This document shows, piece after piece, positions 7,959 through 13,549 of a stretch of DNA of 13,549 bases (within the stretch, counting starts at the first letter, position 1; the number at the start of each line of letters is the position of its first letter). The stretch spans positions 7,372-20,920 of the forward strand of contig PMBA01000434.1 in NCBI GenBank assembly GCA_003152795.1. The letters run 5' to 3'. The DNA comes from Acidobacteriaceae bacterium. Its GTDB lineage: Bacteria > Acidobacteriota > Terriglobia > Terriglobales > Acidobacteriaceae. The notes beneath the pieces are model-generated. The model was given only the letters and a program-made list of their open reading frames with translations, searched no databases and had not been told where the DNA came from. The position numbers and the translations under genes are program-made.

Positions 7959-9947
7959 ATGATTCACCGGTACGGTCTGATCGTTGTCATTGCGGTTGCA
8001 TTCCTGCTTGCGCAACAAGGGACTGCTTTGGCGCAGAGTGCCCCTGAGGTGGCAGTCAAGCGGCTCCCATTCGTCAGCCCGATCTTCGGCGACAACATGG
8101 TGTTGCAGCGCGGCAAAATGAACACCATCTGGGGATGGTCAGAACCGGGCGACAGAGTCCGTGTTGAGATTGCGGGCAAAGGTGCATCCGGCGTTGCGGG
8201 AGCCGACCGTCGCTGGCAGGTGAAGATTCGCCTGCCGGGTGCCGGTGGACCCTACACCCTCAAGATCAAAGGTCTTCAAACGGTGGAACTCCACAATGTG
8301 CTGGTCGGAGATGTCTGGCTGTGTGGCGGCCAATCGAACATGCAGGTCGGCCTCAACGCTGCACGGAATGGGGAAGAGGAAGTCAAGGCCGCCAACTACC
8401 CGGAGATTCGTTACTTCTCGGTTGCACCTCGCGCGGCATACCACCACACGGATATTCCGGAAGGGATATGGACGGTGGTGTCGCCCGAGACAGCAGACCG
8501 GGTGTCGGCGGTCGCGTACTACTTTGCGCGCAAGGTGCAACACGAGATCCATATTCCTATCGGTTTGGTCGTGGATGCCCTTGGTGGAACTCCCGCCGAG
8601 GCCTGGACGAGCGCCGAGGCGCTTGGCGCGCTCAAGGACTTCGATATTCCGTTGGCAGAACTGGCGAGACTGGCCGCGGCAGGCGCTCCTGAATACGGGA
8701 ACTATGTGATGCATTGGTATGACCGGTATGACCTCGGCCTGAAACGAAACTGGGCGGCTCCGGATCTGGACGATTCGACTTGGAAGGCCGTCGCCATTCC
8801 GGGCGGTTTCTCTGAATTGGGCGTGCCCGACACTCCGGCGCTGGTCTGGTTCCGAAGAGACATCGTGCTGCCGGACCCGGTTCCGGAGGGGCACGCTTTG
8901 GTGTTTCTTGGCTCGATTGAGCGAATGGACACGGTGTACATCAACGGGAAGCAAGTGGGCGCCAGTGCGTGGGTCGAGAACCCCCGCGTTTACGTGATTC
9001 CCGATGGCGTGCTGAAACCGGGCGGGAACGTTGTGGCGATTCGTGTTTTGAAGACGCAGCCGCAAGGAGGATTTCTCGGCAAAGCGGAAGAGTTGCACCT
9101 CTTGCTCGGAGACAAGACCAGCATTCCGCTGGCGGGCAGATGGAAAGGTCAACTGAGCGTCGATTGTCGTCCGCCACAGCCCTTGCCTATCGCCAACGAG
9201 AACTGGCCGGTCATGCCCACGGTGCTTTACGAAGGGATGCTGGCGCCCATTGCACCACTTTCGATTACGGGCGCCTTGTGGTATCAGGGCGAGCAGAATT
9301 CAGAACGTGGATTCCAATATCGCAGAATTCTCCCCGTTATGATTGCGGACTGGCGAAGGCTCTTCGGGCAGGGCGACTTCCCTTTCTACATTGTCAGCCT
9401 GCCAGCGTTCCGGCAGCGCAGTGAGACACCTGCCGACGACACCTGGGCAGAAACGCGAGAATCCCAGGCGCTCACCGCCGCCCGCGTTCGCAACTCGTGC
9501 CTGGCAGTGACCATCGACACAGGCGATCCCGACAATATCCATCCCAAGGACAAACTGCCGGTCGGCGAGCGCCTCGCCTTCTGCGCGTTGGCAAGACACT
9601 ACGGCAAGAAAGCACCTTATTCGGGACCAACTCTTGCTTCGGTCAAACGTCTTCCCGACTCGATTCGACTGTGCTTCGGACACACGGATGGCGGCCTGGT
9701 GGCGAAAGGCGGAACTTTAGGAGAGTTTGAAATCGCTGGAGCAGACCACAAGTGGTATTGGGCGGATGCGCACATCAAAGGCAAGACCGTCGTTGTTTCA
9801 TCGCCCTCGGTTCCGAACCCGAAAGAGGTCCGTTATGCCTGGCAGTCGAATCCGATGGCCACGCTGTTCAACGGTGCAGGATTACCAGCCGCTCCTTTCA
9901 GAACAGATACCTGGACTGGGATGACGGAGGCTCACCGGCCATACTGA
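7959..9947 (+). CDS. Secreted sialate O-acetylesterase-type carbohydrate esterase
   Basis: This is a 662-residue exported esterase of the SASA/DUF303 type, expected to remove O-acetyl groups from sugars. The signal peptide covers about residues 1-26 (LIVVIAVAFLLA, cleavage after ALAQ or nearby). A small N-terminal beta domain (about 35-110) begins with FGDNMVLQR. The SGNH-like catalytic domain has the nucleophile block CGGQSNM (S126), GTPAEAW, the ITGALWYQGEQN block (about 436-447), and the C-terminal D-x-x-H motif DNIHPKDK (D525, H528). Inserted at about 256-381 is a GH2-type jelly-roll sugar-binding domain (DDSTWK, WFRRDI, VYINGK, GGNVVAIRV). ATG 7959 is chosen because it starts directly at the signal peptide; an in-frame TTG at 7917 would only add an unconvincing leader. 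The sialate name is a family label; with a neighbouring fucosidase and a likely soil host, the natural substrate may be acetylated plant polysaccharide. Confidence 0.93.
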   Translation: MIHRYGLIVVIAVAFLLAQQGTALAQSAPEVAVKRLPFVSPIFGDNMVLQRGKMNTIWGWSEPGDRVRVEIAGKGASGVAGADRRWQVKIRLPGAGGPYTLKIKGLQTVELHNVLVGDVWLCGGQSNMQVGLNAARNGEEEVKAANYPEIRYFSVAPRAAYHHTDIPEGIWTVVSPETADRVSAVAYYFARKVQHEIHIPIGLVVDALGGTPAEAWTSAEALGALKDFDIPLAELARLAAAGAPEYGNYVMHWYDRYDLGLKRNWAAPDLDDSTWKAVAIPGGFSELGVPDTPALVWFRRDIVLPDPVPEGHALVFLGSIERMDTVYINGKQVGASAWVENPRVYVIPDGVLKPGGNVVAIRVLKTQPQGGFLGKAEELHLLLGDKTSIPLAGRWKGQLSVDCRPPQPLPIANENWPVMPTVLYEGMLAPIAPLSITGALWYQGEQNSERGFQYRRILPVMIADWRRLFGQGDFPFYIVSLPAFRQRSETPADDTWAETRESQALTAARVRNSCLAVTIDTGDPDNIHPKDKLPVGERLAFCALARHYGKKAPYSGPTLASVKRLPDSIRLCFGHTDGGLVAKGGTLGEFEIAGADHKWYWADAHIKGKTVVVSSPSVPNPKEVRYAWQSNPMATLFNGAGLPAAPFRTDTWTGMTEAHRPY

Positions 9948-10089
9948 AATAGGACGTGGCAGATCGATGGAAAGCGCTCCGCGTTGCCCATGTTCCCCTC
10001 GATGACGACTGCGGACAAAGGTCAACAGAGGCGTTACACTGACATTCCACCTGGTACAAAGAACCGGCCAGGTCAGAGTGAGGCACAGG

Positions 10090-11037
10090 ATGAAAACGCG
10101 TCGGCAGTTCCTGTCCCAATCCGCAATGCTCACCGCTGGCGCGCTACTATCTTCCTTGGGCGCGACGGCGCATCCGACGCAACCGAGCGTCAGCTTTCCC
10201 GCCAACCCACGCGACCGCCTGGCCGTTGCCTCCTATCCCTTTCGCGACTTCATTCTCCCGGCGGAGTATGTGAGCGCTTCGGCCTCCCCTACTGCGCCGA
10301 AGATGGAGCTTACCGAATTCGCCGCGCACGTAAAGTCCCGATTTAACATCAACAAGATCGAACCCTGGAGCAGTCATTTCCGGTCACTCGAACCGAAGTA
10401 TCTGGATGATTTCCGCGCGGCACTCGACAGGGCAAAATCTGCGGTCGTCAACATCGCGTTCGATGGACAGCACAGCTTCTACGCCGCCGACCGCGCCGAG
10501 CGCGAGCGGGCAGTCGCCGACAACAAGCAGTGGATTGATGCCGCCGCCACTCTCGGCTCTCCCAGCATCCGCACACACATCGCCCCGGCTGACAACCAAC
10601 CGCCCGATCTCGACCGGTCCACTGACACGCTCCTCCGGATCGTGGAACACGCCGCCACGCGCAATGTCGTCATCCATCTGGAAAACGACGACGGAGTGAC
10701 GGAAGACCCGGTGTTTCTGGTGAAGCTGATTGACAAGGTGAACAGCCCATGGCTGCGGGGCCTGCCCGATTTTGGAAATTCACTGATGCATAAGGCTCCC
10801 GAAGATGCCTATGCGGGGGTCGAGGCCATGTTTAGCCACGCTTACGGCATCTGCCATGTCAAACTATCGGAGGCGACCGAAAAAGGGGCCAACGTGCAGG
10901 TGGACCTGGCGTATGTTTTCGCAATCCTCAAGAGGACCGCATTCCGTGGCTACCTTTCGATGGAGTACGACAATTCCGGCGACCCTTACAAGGAAACCGA
11001 GGAACTGATCGCCAAGTCCTTGCAGTTTCTGTCTTAG
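10090..11037 (+). CDS. Tat-exported sugar phosphate isomerase/epimerase-like TIM-barrel protein
   Basis: This is a 315-residue member of the xylose-isomerase-like (AP_endonuc_2) TIM-barrel family. It starts MKTRRQFLSQSAMLTAGALL, a twin-arginine signal, so it should be exported folded with its metal bound. The barrel has the metal-ligand pattern of the family: E198 (HLENDD), D227 (LPDFGN), H256 (CHVK) and E292 (MEYDNSG). Early strands read VASYPFRDF and NINKIEPWSSHF. The real substrate of these exported members is mostly unknown; sugar isomerisation, epimerisation or cleavage is possible. ATG 10090 is preferred because GAGG (10080-10083) sits six bases before it; GTG 10078 would place residues in front of the Tat motif without benefit. 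It follows the acetylesterase by 142 bases on the same strand, so it may be part of the same carbohydrate locus. No clear terminator lies between the two. Confidence 0.9.
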   Translation: MKTRRQFLSQSAMLTAGALLSSLGATAHPTQPSVSFPANPRDRLAVASYPFRDFILPAEYVSASASPTAPKMELTEFAAHVKSRFNINKIEPWSSHFRSLEPKYLDDFRAALDRAKSAVVNIAFDGQHSFYAADRAERERAVADNKQWIDAAATLGSPSIRTHIAPADNQPPDLDRSTDTLLRIVEHAATRNVVIHLENDDGVTEDPVFLVKLIDKVNSPWLRGLPDFGNSLMHKAPEDAYAGVEAMFSHAYGICHVKLSEATEKGANVQVDLAYVFAILKRTAFRGYLSMEYDNSGDPYKETEELIAKSLQFLS

Positions 11038-11181
11038 ACGTGAAGGAAGTTGCGGAAACGCGCGACTGTAGAATCCCCGGTTAAGGTTCTGACCTAACAA
11101 TTGGCATGGTGGAAGCGCAGTTTCAACGCATGTAATGGCCAGGCGTCGTGCATGGCGGCCGTACCAACTTGACGTGGGGTA
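11038..11181. other. Gene-free spacer after the isomerase gene
   Basis: These 144 bases lie between the isomerase stop and the stop of the convergent kinase relic. No ORF with protein-like composition, no hairpin followed by T-run and no RNA gene could be recognised. It is probably degenerate flanking DNA of the lost kinase gene. Confidence 0.4.
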
Positions 11182-11322
11182 TCAGTTTAGTCCCTGCAGC
11201 AGGTAGAGTTCAGAGAGCTGTCGCAGCGTGCCGTAGGCAAAGTACTGTCCGTCGGGTGTGGTCAGGACCCGGATGACGCCGAACCCGCCAGTCGGATCGC
11301 GCATTTCAAGCGTCTTCACCGG
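11182..11322 (-). pseudogene. 3' relic of a second Ser/Thr kinase/TolB-propeller gene
   Basis: About 46 codons remain, reading VKTLEMRDPTGGFGVIRV, then LTTPDGQYFAYGTLRQLSEL and YLLQGLN, followed by stop TGA (11182-11184). It has the features of the terminal blade of the acidobacterial kinase-propeller family. The intact kinase in this window ends [22 protein letters not shown], with the same layout: an aromatic-rich strand, LS-x-hydrophobic-Y, then GL/GM and stop at once. Upstream (beyond about 11325) the minus-strand frame continues as a nonsense sequence rich in Gly, Arg and Cys, because toxin-module DNA on the other strand begins there. The relic is therefore truncated at its 5' side by a recombination junction. 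It is not expressed as a useful protein. The alternative of a genuine 100-residue protein (11182-11484) is unlikely, since its first half looks like antisense translation. Confidence 0.65.
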
Positions 11323-11780
11323 ATGGCGCTCGTGCCCTCTGTTCCGGTAGCTCAGTACAGCAATACGACGCAAGCAGTGGCAGGAACCGTTGCTCCGGTG
11401 GTAGTTGCCGCAGGCGGGGCAATGAGTTCGACGGGAGCCGCCGCCAGCTCGACGACCGATGTCGCAACGACCACCGTCACCCATTTCACTAGCGATGGCG
11501 GCATGCAGGCGATCTCGGAGTCGGGCACCCCAAGAGCTGGAACCTACGTTACAACTCCGGGTGAAATACCGTCAGGTTCAACAAGTGGACAAGTGGAATC
11601 GATACTCGAAATCGGAGAGGGCAAAGGCACTAACTCAATCAGTTTGACACTCCAAGCTCGAATCTGGGGGTTCCAGAAAACGGCCCCACAACTAGCGGCA
11701 GCGCACAGCAGTTTCAACTGCAGGAACCGACCCAAATCAATCCAGCCGACTTTAAGAAGACGGATCCACAACCGGAATAA
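11323..11780 (+). pseudogene. Orphan C-terminal toxin module of a polymorphic (RHS-type) toxin, frameshifted; ADP-ribosyltransferase HYD1-like
   Basis: The frame from 11323 encodes a short hydrophobic Ala/Val/Gly pre-toxin stretch (about residues 17-33), then a domain with VTHFTSDGGMQAISESG (52-68), TYVTTPGEIPSG (74-85) and ESILEIGEGKGTNSISLTLQ (92-111). This pattern resembles toxin tips of the ART-HYD1 kind. At about 11656-11658 the frame changes: the other frame continues sensibly as SNLGVPENGPTTSGSAQQFQ, LQEPTQINPADFKKTDPQPE and stops at TAA 11778-11780. Adding one base in GC-TCG would join both parts (about 152 residues), so a single-base loss is the simplest reading. No RHS repeats, secretion signal or credible ribosome-binding site precede ATG 11323. 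The body of the parent toxin gene is missing. It is most likely a dead fragment; a sequencing error cannot be excluded. Toxin activity is inferred from motif resemblance only. Confidence 0.6.
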
Positions 11781-11784
11781 ACTT

Positions 11785-12039
11785 ATGAATTTAAGCAAGC
11801 CTGTTCCCTATAAAGAAGCCTTCCCTGAAGGCACGAAAGTGAAGGTTGCTGATTCCGCTTTCTTAACGGAGTTCAAGGAGACGTGGAAGTACCATCACAA
11901 ACTCCAGCCGGAGCAACTGGGTTATGCCGACAAGGCTACGACGGTGAAGAAGGTTGGTTTTTATCACGGGGGCGACCCGGTTTATGAACTGACCGACGTC
12001 CCCGGTCTCTGGCTCGAACAGTGCTTGCGTCCAGCCTGA
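11785..12039 (+). CDS. Small protein, candidate immunity protein of the adjacent toxin module
   Basis: An 84-residue protein starts at ATG 11785, four bases after the original toxin stop (TAA 11778-11780), the tight spacing usual for toxin-immunity pairs. It has no signal peptide or membrane segment. It reads PYKEAFPEGTKVKVADSAFL, then a helical part FKETWKYHHKLQPEQLGYA. An SH3-like beta part follows (ATTVKKVGFYHGGDPVYEL, then PGLWLEQCLRPA). It is rich in Lys, Tyr, Trp and His. The codon pattern and composition look protein-coding, unlike the scrambled stretch in the same frame just upstream (residues 113-154 of the composite frame). I do not recognise it as a named family; the immunity role is inferred from position and size. 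The ribosome-binding site is weak (GGA about eight bases upstream), as expected if it was translationally coupled to the toxin. Automatic gene calls would fuse it with the toxin as a 238-residue ORF. Confidence 0.65.
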   Translation: MNLSKPVPYKEAFPEGTKVKVADSAFLTEFKETWKYHHKLQPEQLGYADKATTVKKVGFYHGGDPVYELTDVPGLWLEQCLRPA

Positions 12040-12058
12040 ATGGTTATGCTTACGATGG

Positions 12059-12074
12059 CGTAGCTGCAGCTACG
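12059..12074. repeat. 16-bp perfect palindrome CGTAGCTGCAGCTACG flanked by TACGATG direct repeats
   Basis: CGTAGCTGCAGCTACG is fully self-complementary and starts 20 bases after the immunity gene stop. TACGATG occurs at 12051-12057 and again at 12071-12077, so the palindrome sits between and partly within two direct repeats. It could fold as a short hairpin ending the toxin-immunity transcript, but no T-run follows. It could also be a recombination or protein-binding site. The rest of 12040-12245 holds no convincing gene on either strand. Confidence 0.55.
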
Positions 12075-12231
12075 ATGCGCTCCGGATCGTGTCTGATCAG
12101 CATGGTGTAGCAGTTTTCCCCTGTCTGTATCTTTCCCCCGCCATTCATTGACGAGCGGATCCAGCGTCCGTAAGATGTAGCGACCCAACAGCCAGGCATG
12201 GGTGAACTCCCCCTCGCCCTGGATGCCAGAC

Positions 12232-12236
12232 AGGAG
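12232..12236 (+). promoter_or_regulatory. Ribosome binding site AGGAG of the amidohydrolase gene
   Basis: AGGAG stands nine bases before ATG 12246. It supports this start for the gene that runs off the right edge, even though the signal peptide has an unusually long N-region of about 22 residues. Confidence 0.7.
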
Positions 12237-12245
12237 ACTGCATTC

Positions 12246-13549
12246 ATGAAGGCCCTTTGCAAAGTGGGTGCGCATGCGCCCGAGTGGTCGTACGGTGTCC
12301 CAAGGCCGAAGGGGGCGCTTCTCGTCCTGTCAGTGGCGCTCGTCCTCGTTGCGCTGGCTCCGGAGGTGCGGGCTCAGGGGCTGACCGCTCCGGCCGTTGC
12401 GGCCCCTTCGTCAACCAGTCCCGCCGACCGCGTCTACCGTAACGGGGTCATCTTCATGGCCGATGCCCGGAACGGAATCGCCGAGGCGCTGGCGATTCGC
12501 GACGGGCGGATTGTTTACGCCGGCAGCAACCAGGGCGTTGCGCCTTTTGTCGGCACAGGCACCGTGTTGGTGGACCTGAAGGGACGGTTTCTGATGCCCG
12601 GCCTCGTCGACGGTCACATGCATCCGCTCGAAGCCGGTGTGAAATTGTTGAAATGCAGTCTCAACTACGAGTCGCTGACGATTGTCGAAATGCAGCAACG
12701 TATTCAGGCTTGCCTTGACCACGCGGCATCCGGAGATGCAAACGCATGGCTCGAGGTGGTGAGCTGGTTCCAGGAGAGCATGCGCCCGGCGGGCGTGAAG
12801 ACGAGCCGCGCCACCCTCGATGCTCTGAAAACCACCCGGCCGATTCTGGTCACCTCTTCATTTGGGCACACGGCACTTGCCAACACACGCGCCCTCGCAC
12901 TCGCCAAAGTTACGGCCAGCACCCCGGAGCCAATCGGCGGCAAGATCTGGCGGGACGAACATGGCGAGCCGACGGGGTTACTCGAAGATAGCGCGCAGTC
13001 CGCGTTCTCCGATCTGCTGCCGCAGCCAACGGACGCCGAGTACGTAGCTGCCGCGACGGCAGCACTCAAGACGATGAACAGTCAAGGCGTCACGAGTTTC
13101 CTCGACGCTGCTGCTCCGTCCGAGTCCATGTCTGCGTTTTCGGCCGTGCGCCGCGCCGGAGGCCTGACGGCGCGGGCGCACTTTGCACCCGTGATCGAGC
13201 CCAACGAGACTGGCGATTTGCCCGGCGCTGTGGCGCGGGTGGTCGCATTTGCGAAGCGATATGACGAGGGCGCGATCGCGCGCGCCCCCGGCGTTACGGT
13301 CCGAAATGCAAAGCTGTTTCTCGACGGAGTGATCGCCGCTCCCGCGCTCACAGGGGCGATGCGCGAGCCGTACCAGATGAACGCCGGAACGGCGGAGAAA
13401 CCGCATTGGGTACCCGGCCCCAGCCGAGGACCTGCAGTTTACTTTTCCGCGGATGCTCTGGCGACCGTGCTGGTGGAACTCGGTCGCGCCGGGATCGATC
13501 CCCACATGCACGCCGACGGGGACGGAGCCGTCCATGCTGCGCTCGATGG
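12246..13549 (+). CDS. Exported YtcJ-type metal-dependent amidohydrolase (3' end cut by window edge)
   Basis: The frame is open from ATG 12246 to the window end, 434 residues visible of a family usually about 550-650 long. AGGAG (12232-12236) lies nine bases before the start. A signal peptide is likely: a longish polar N-region, then hydrophobic residues 24-38 (ALLVLSVALVLVALA) and possible cleavage after VRA. The Amidohydro_3 domain shows PGLVDGHMHP (H124, H126, metal ligands), a KLFLDG block (K356, the likely carbamylated lysine position) and the HMHADGDGAVHAALD block (H420, H422, D426). The family hydrolyses amide or related bonds in mostly unknown substrates; the product cannot be named more closely. 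The gene follows the scrapyard region and does not appear linked to it. Only the C-terminal part, including later metal-site residues, is out of view. Confidence 0.92.
   Translation, partial: MKALCKVGAHAPEWSYGVPRPKGALLVLSVALVLVALAPEVRAQGLTAPAVAAPSSTSPADRVYRNGVIFMADARNGIAEALAIRDGRIVYAGSNQGVAPFVGTGTVLVDLKGRFLMPGLVDGHMHPLEAGVKLLKCSLNYESLTIVEMQQRIQACLDHAASGDANAWLEVVSWFQESMRPAGVKTSRATLDALKTTRPILVTSSFGHTALANTRALALAKVTASTPEPIGGKIWRDEHGEPTGLLEDSAQSAFSDLLPQPTDAEYVAAATAALKTMNSQGVTSFLDAAAPSESMSAFSAVRRAGGLTARAHFAPVIEPNETGDLPGAVARVVAFAKRYDEGAIARAPGVTVRNAKLFLDGVIAAPALTGAMREPYQMNAGTAEKPHWVPGPSRGPAVYFSADALATVLVELGRAGIDPHMHADGDGAVHAALD

Noticed and set aside
8139..9152. Long open frame of 337 codons on the minus strand
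   Set aside because: It is antisense to the acetylesterase, is rich in Arg and His as expected of shadow translation, and has no recognisable motif.
10049..10073. ACCTGG / CCAGGT hairpin before the isomerase gene as a terminator
   Set aside because: The stem has only six pairs with a 13-base loop and there is no T-run. It lies directly before the ribosome-binding site, so a terminator is not supported.
11323..12039. A single 238-residue protein on the plus strand
   Set aside because: The middle is read in the wrong frame. The alternative frame 11658-11780 gives a smooth toxin C-terminus with its own stop, and the last 84 residues start at their own ATG.
12050..12262. Minus-strand ORF of 70 residues as a real gene
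   Set aside because: It covers the ribosome-binding site and start of the amidohydrolase and has no recognisable domain or coding character.

Overview
The window reads as a piece of chromosome from a GC-rich, probably soil-living member of the Acidobacteriota. This is an inference from gene types. There is a receptor-type Ser/Thr kinase that joins a Pkinase domain, one membrane segment and a C-terminal TolB/WD40-like propeller. Next to it lie TPR plus TlpA-type thioredoxin and carboxypeptidase-regulatory-like secreted proteins, plus exported glycan-active enzymes and a Tat-exported sugar isomerase-like protein. No rRNA, tRNA, CRISPR array or complete insertion sequence was seen.

Left part, minus strand (7768 down to 1): six co-directional genes. 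In order of transcription they are a secreted GH29 alpha-L-fucosidase (7768-6125), a bifunctional formimidoyltransferase-cyclodeaminase FtcD (6056-4566), the membrane Ser/Thr kinase with propeller (4509-1864), a secreted TPR-thioredoxin (1835-777), and two tandem paralogues of a small secreted carboxypeptidase-regulatory-like protein (701-246, and 187 running off the left edge). The kinase and thioredoxin genes lie within 30 bases of each other and probably share a transcript. FtcD looks like a bystander.

Centre, plus strand: from a short divergent spacer (7769-7958, holding a 7-bp-arm inverted repeat) a secreted sialate-O-acetylesterase-type enzyme (7959-9947) runs opposite the fucosidase. 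A Tat-signal sugar-phosphate-isomerase/epimerase-like TIM barrel (10090-11037) follows. Fucosidase plus acetylesterase suggests debranching and deacetylation of a fucosylated, acetylated glycan outside the cytoplasm, such as a plant cell-wall polysaccharide.

Right part (11038-12245) is a scrapyard and the most interesting stretch. The last ~46 codons of a second kinase/propeller gene survive on the minus strand (11182-11322). Abutting it on the plus strand is an orphan C-terminal module of a polymorphic (RHS-type) toxin, with an HFTSD...ESG...YVTTPG pattern like ADP-ribosyltransferase-fold HYD1 toxins. It is broken by an apparent one-base deletion near 11656-11658. Four bases after the toxin's original stop a separate small gene starts (11785-12039) that fits an immunity protein. 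The frameshift makes toxin and immunity gene look like one 238-residue protein, which is misleading. A 16-bp perfect palindrome lies 20 bases after the immunity gene.

From 12246 to the right edge runs the 5' part of an exported YtcJ-type amidohydrolase, which is open to the end of the window.
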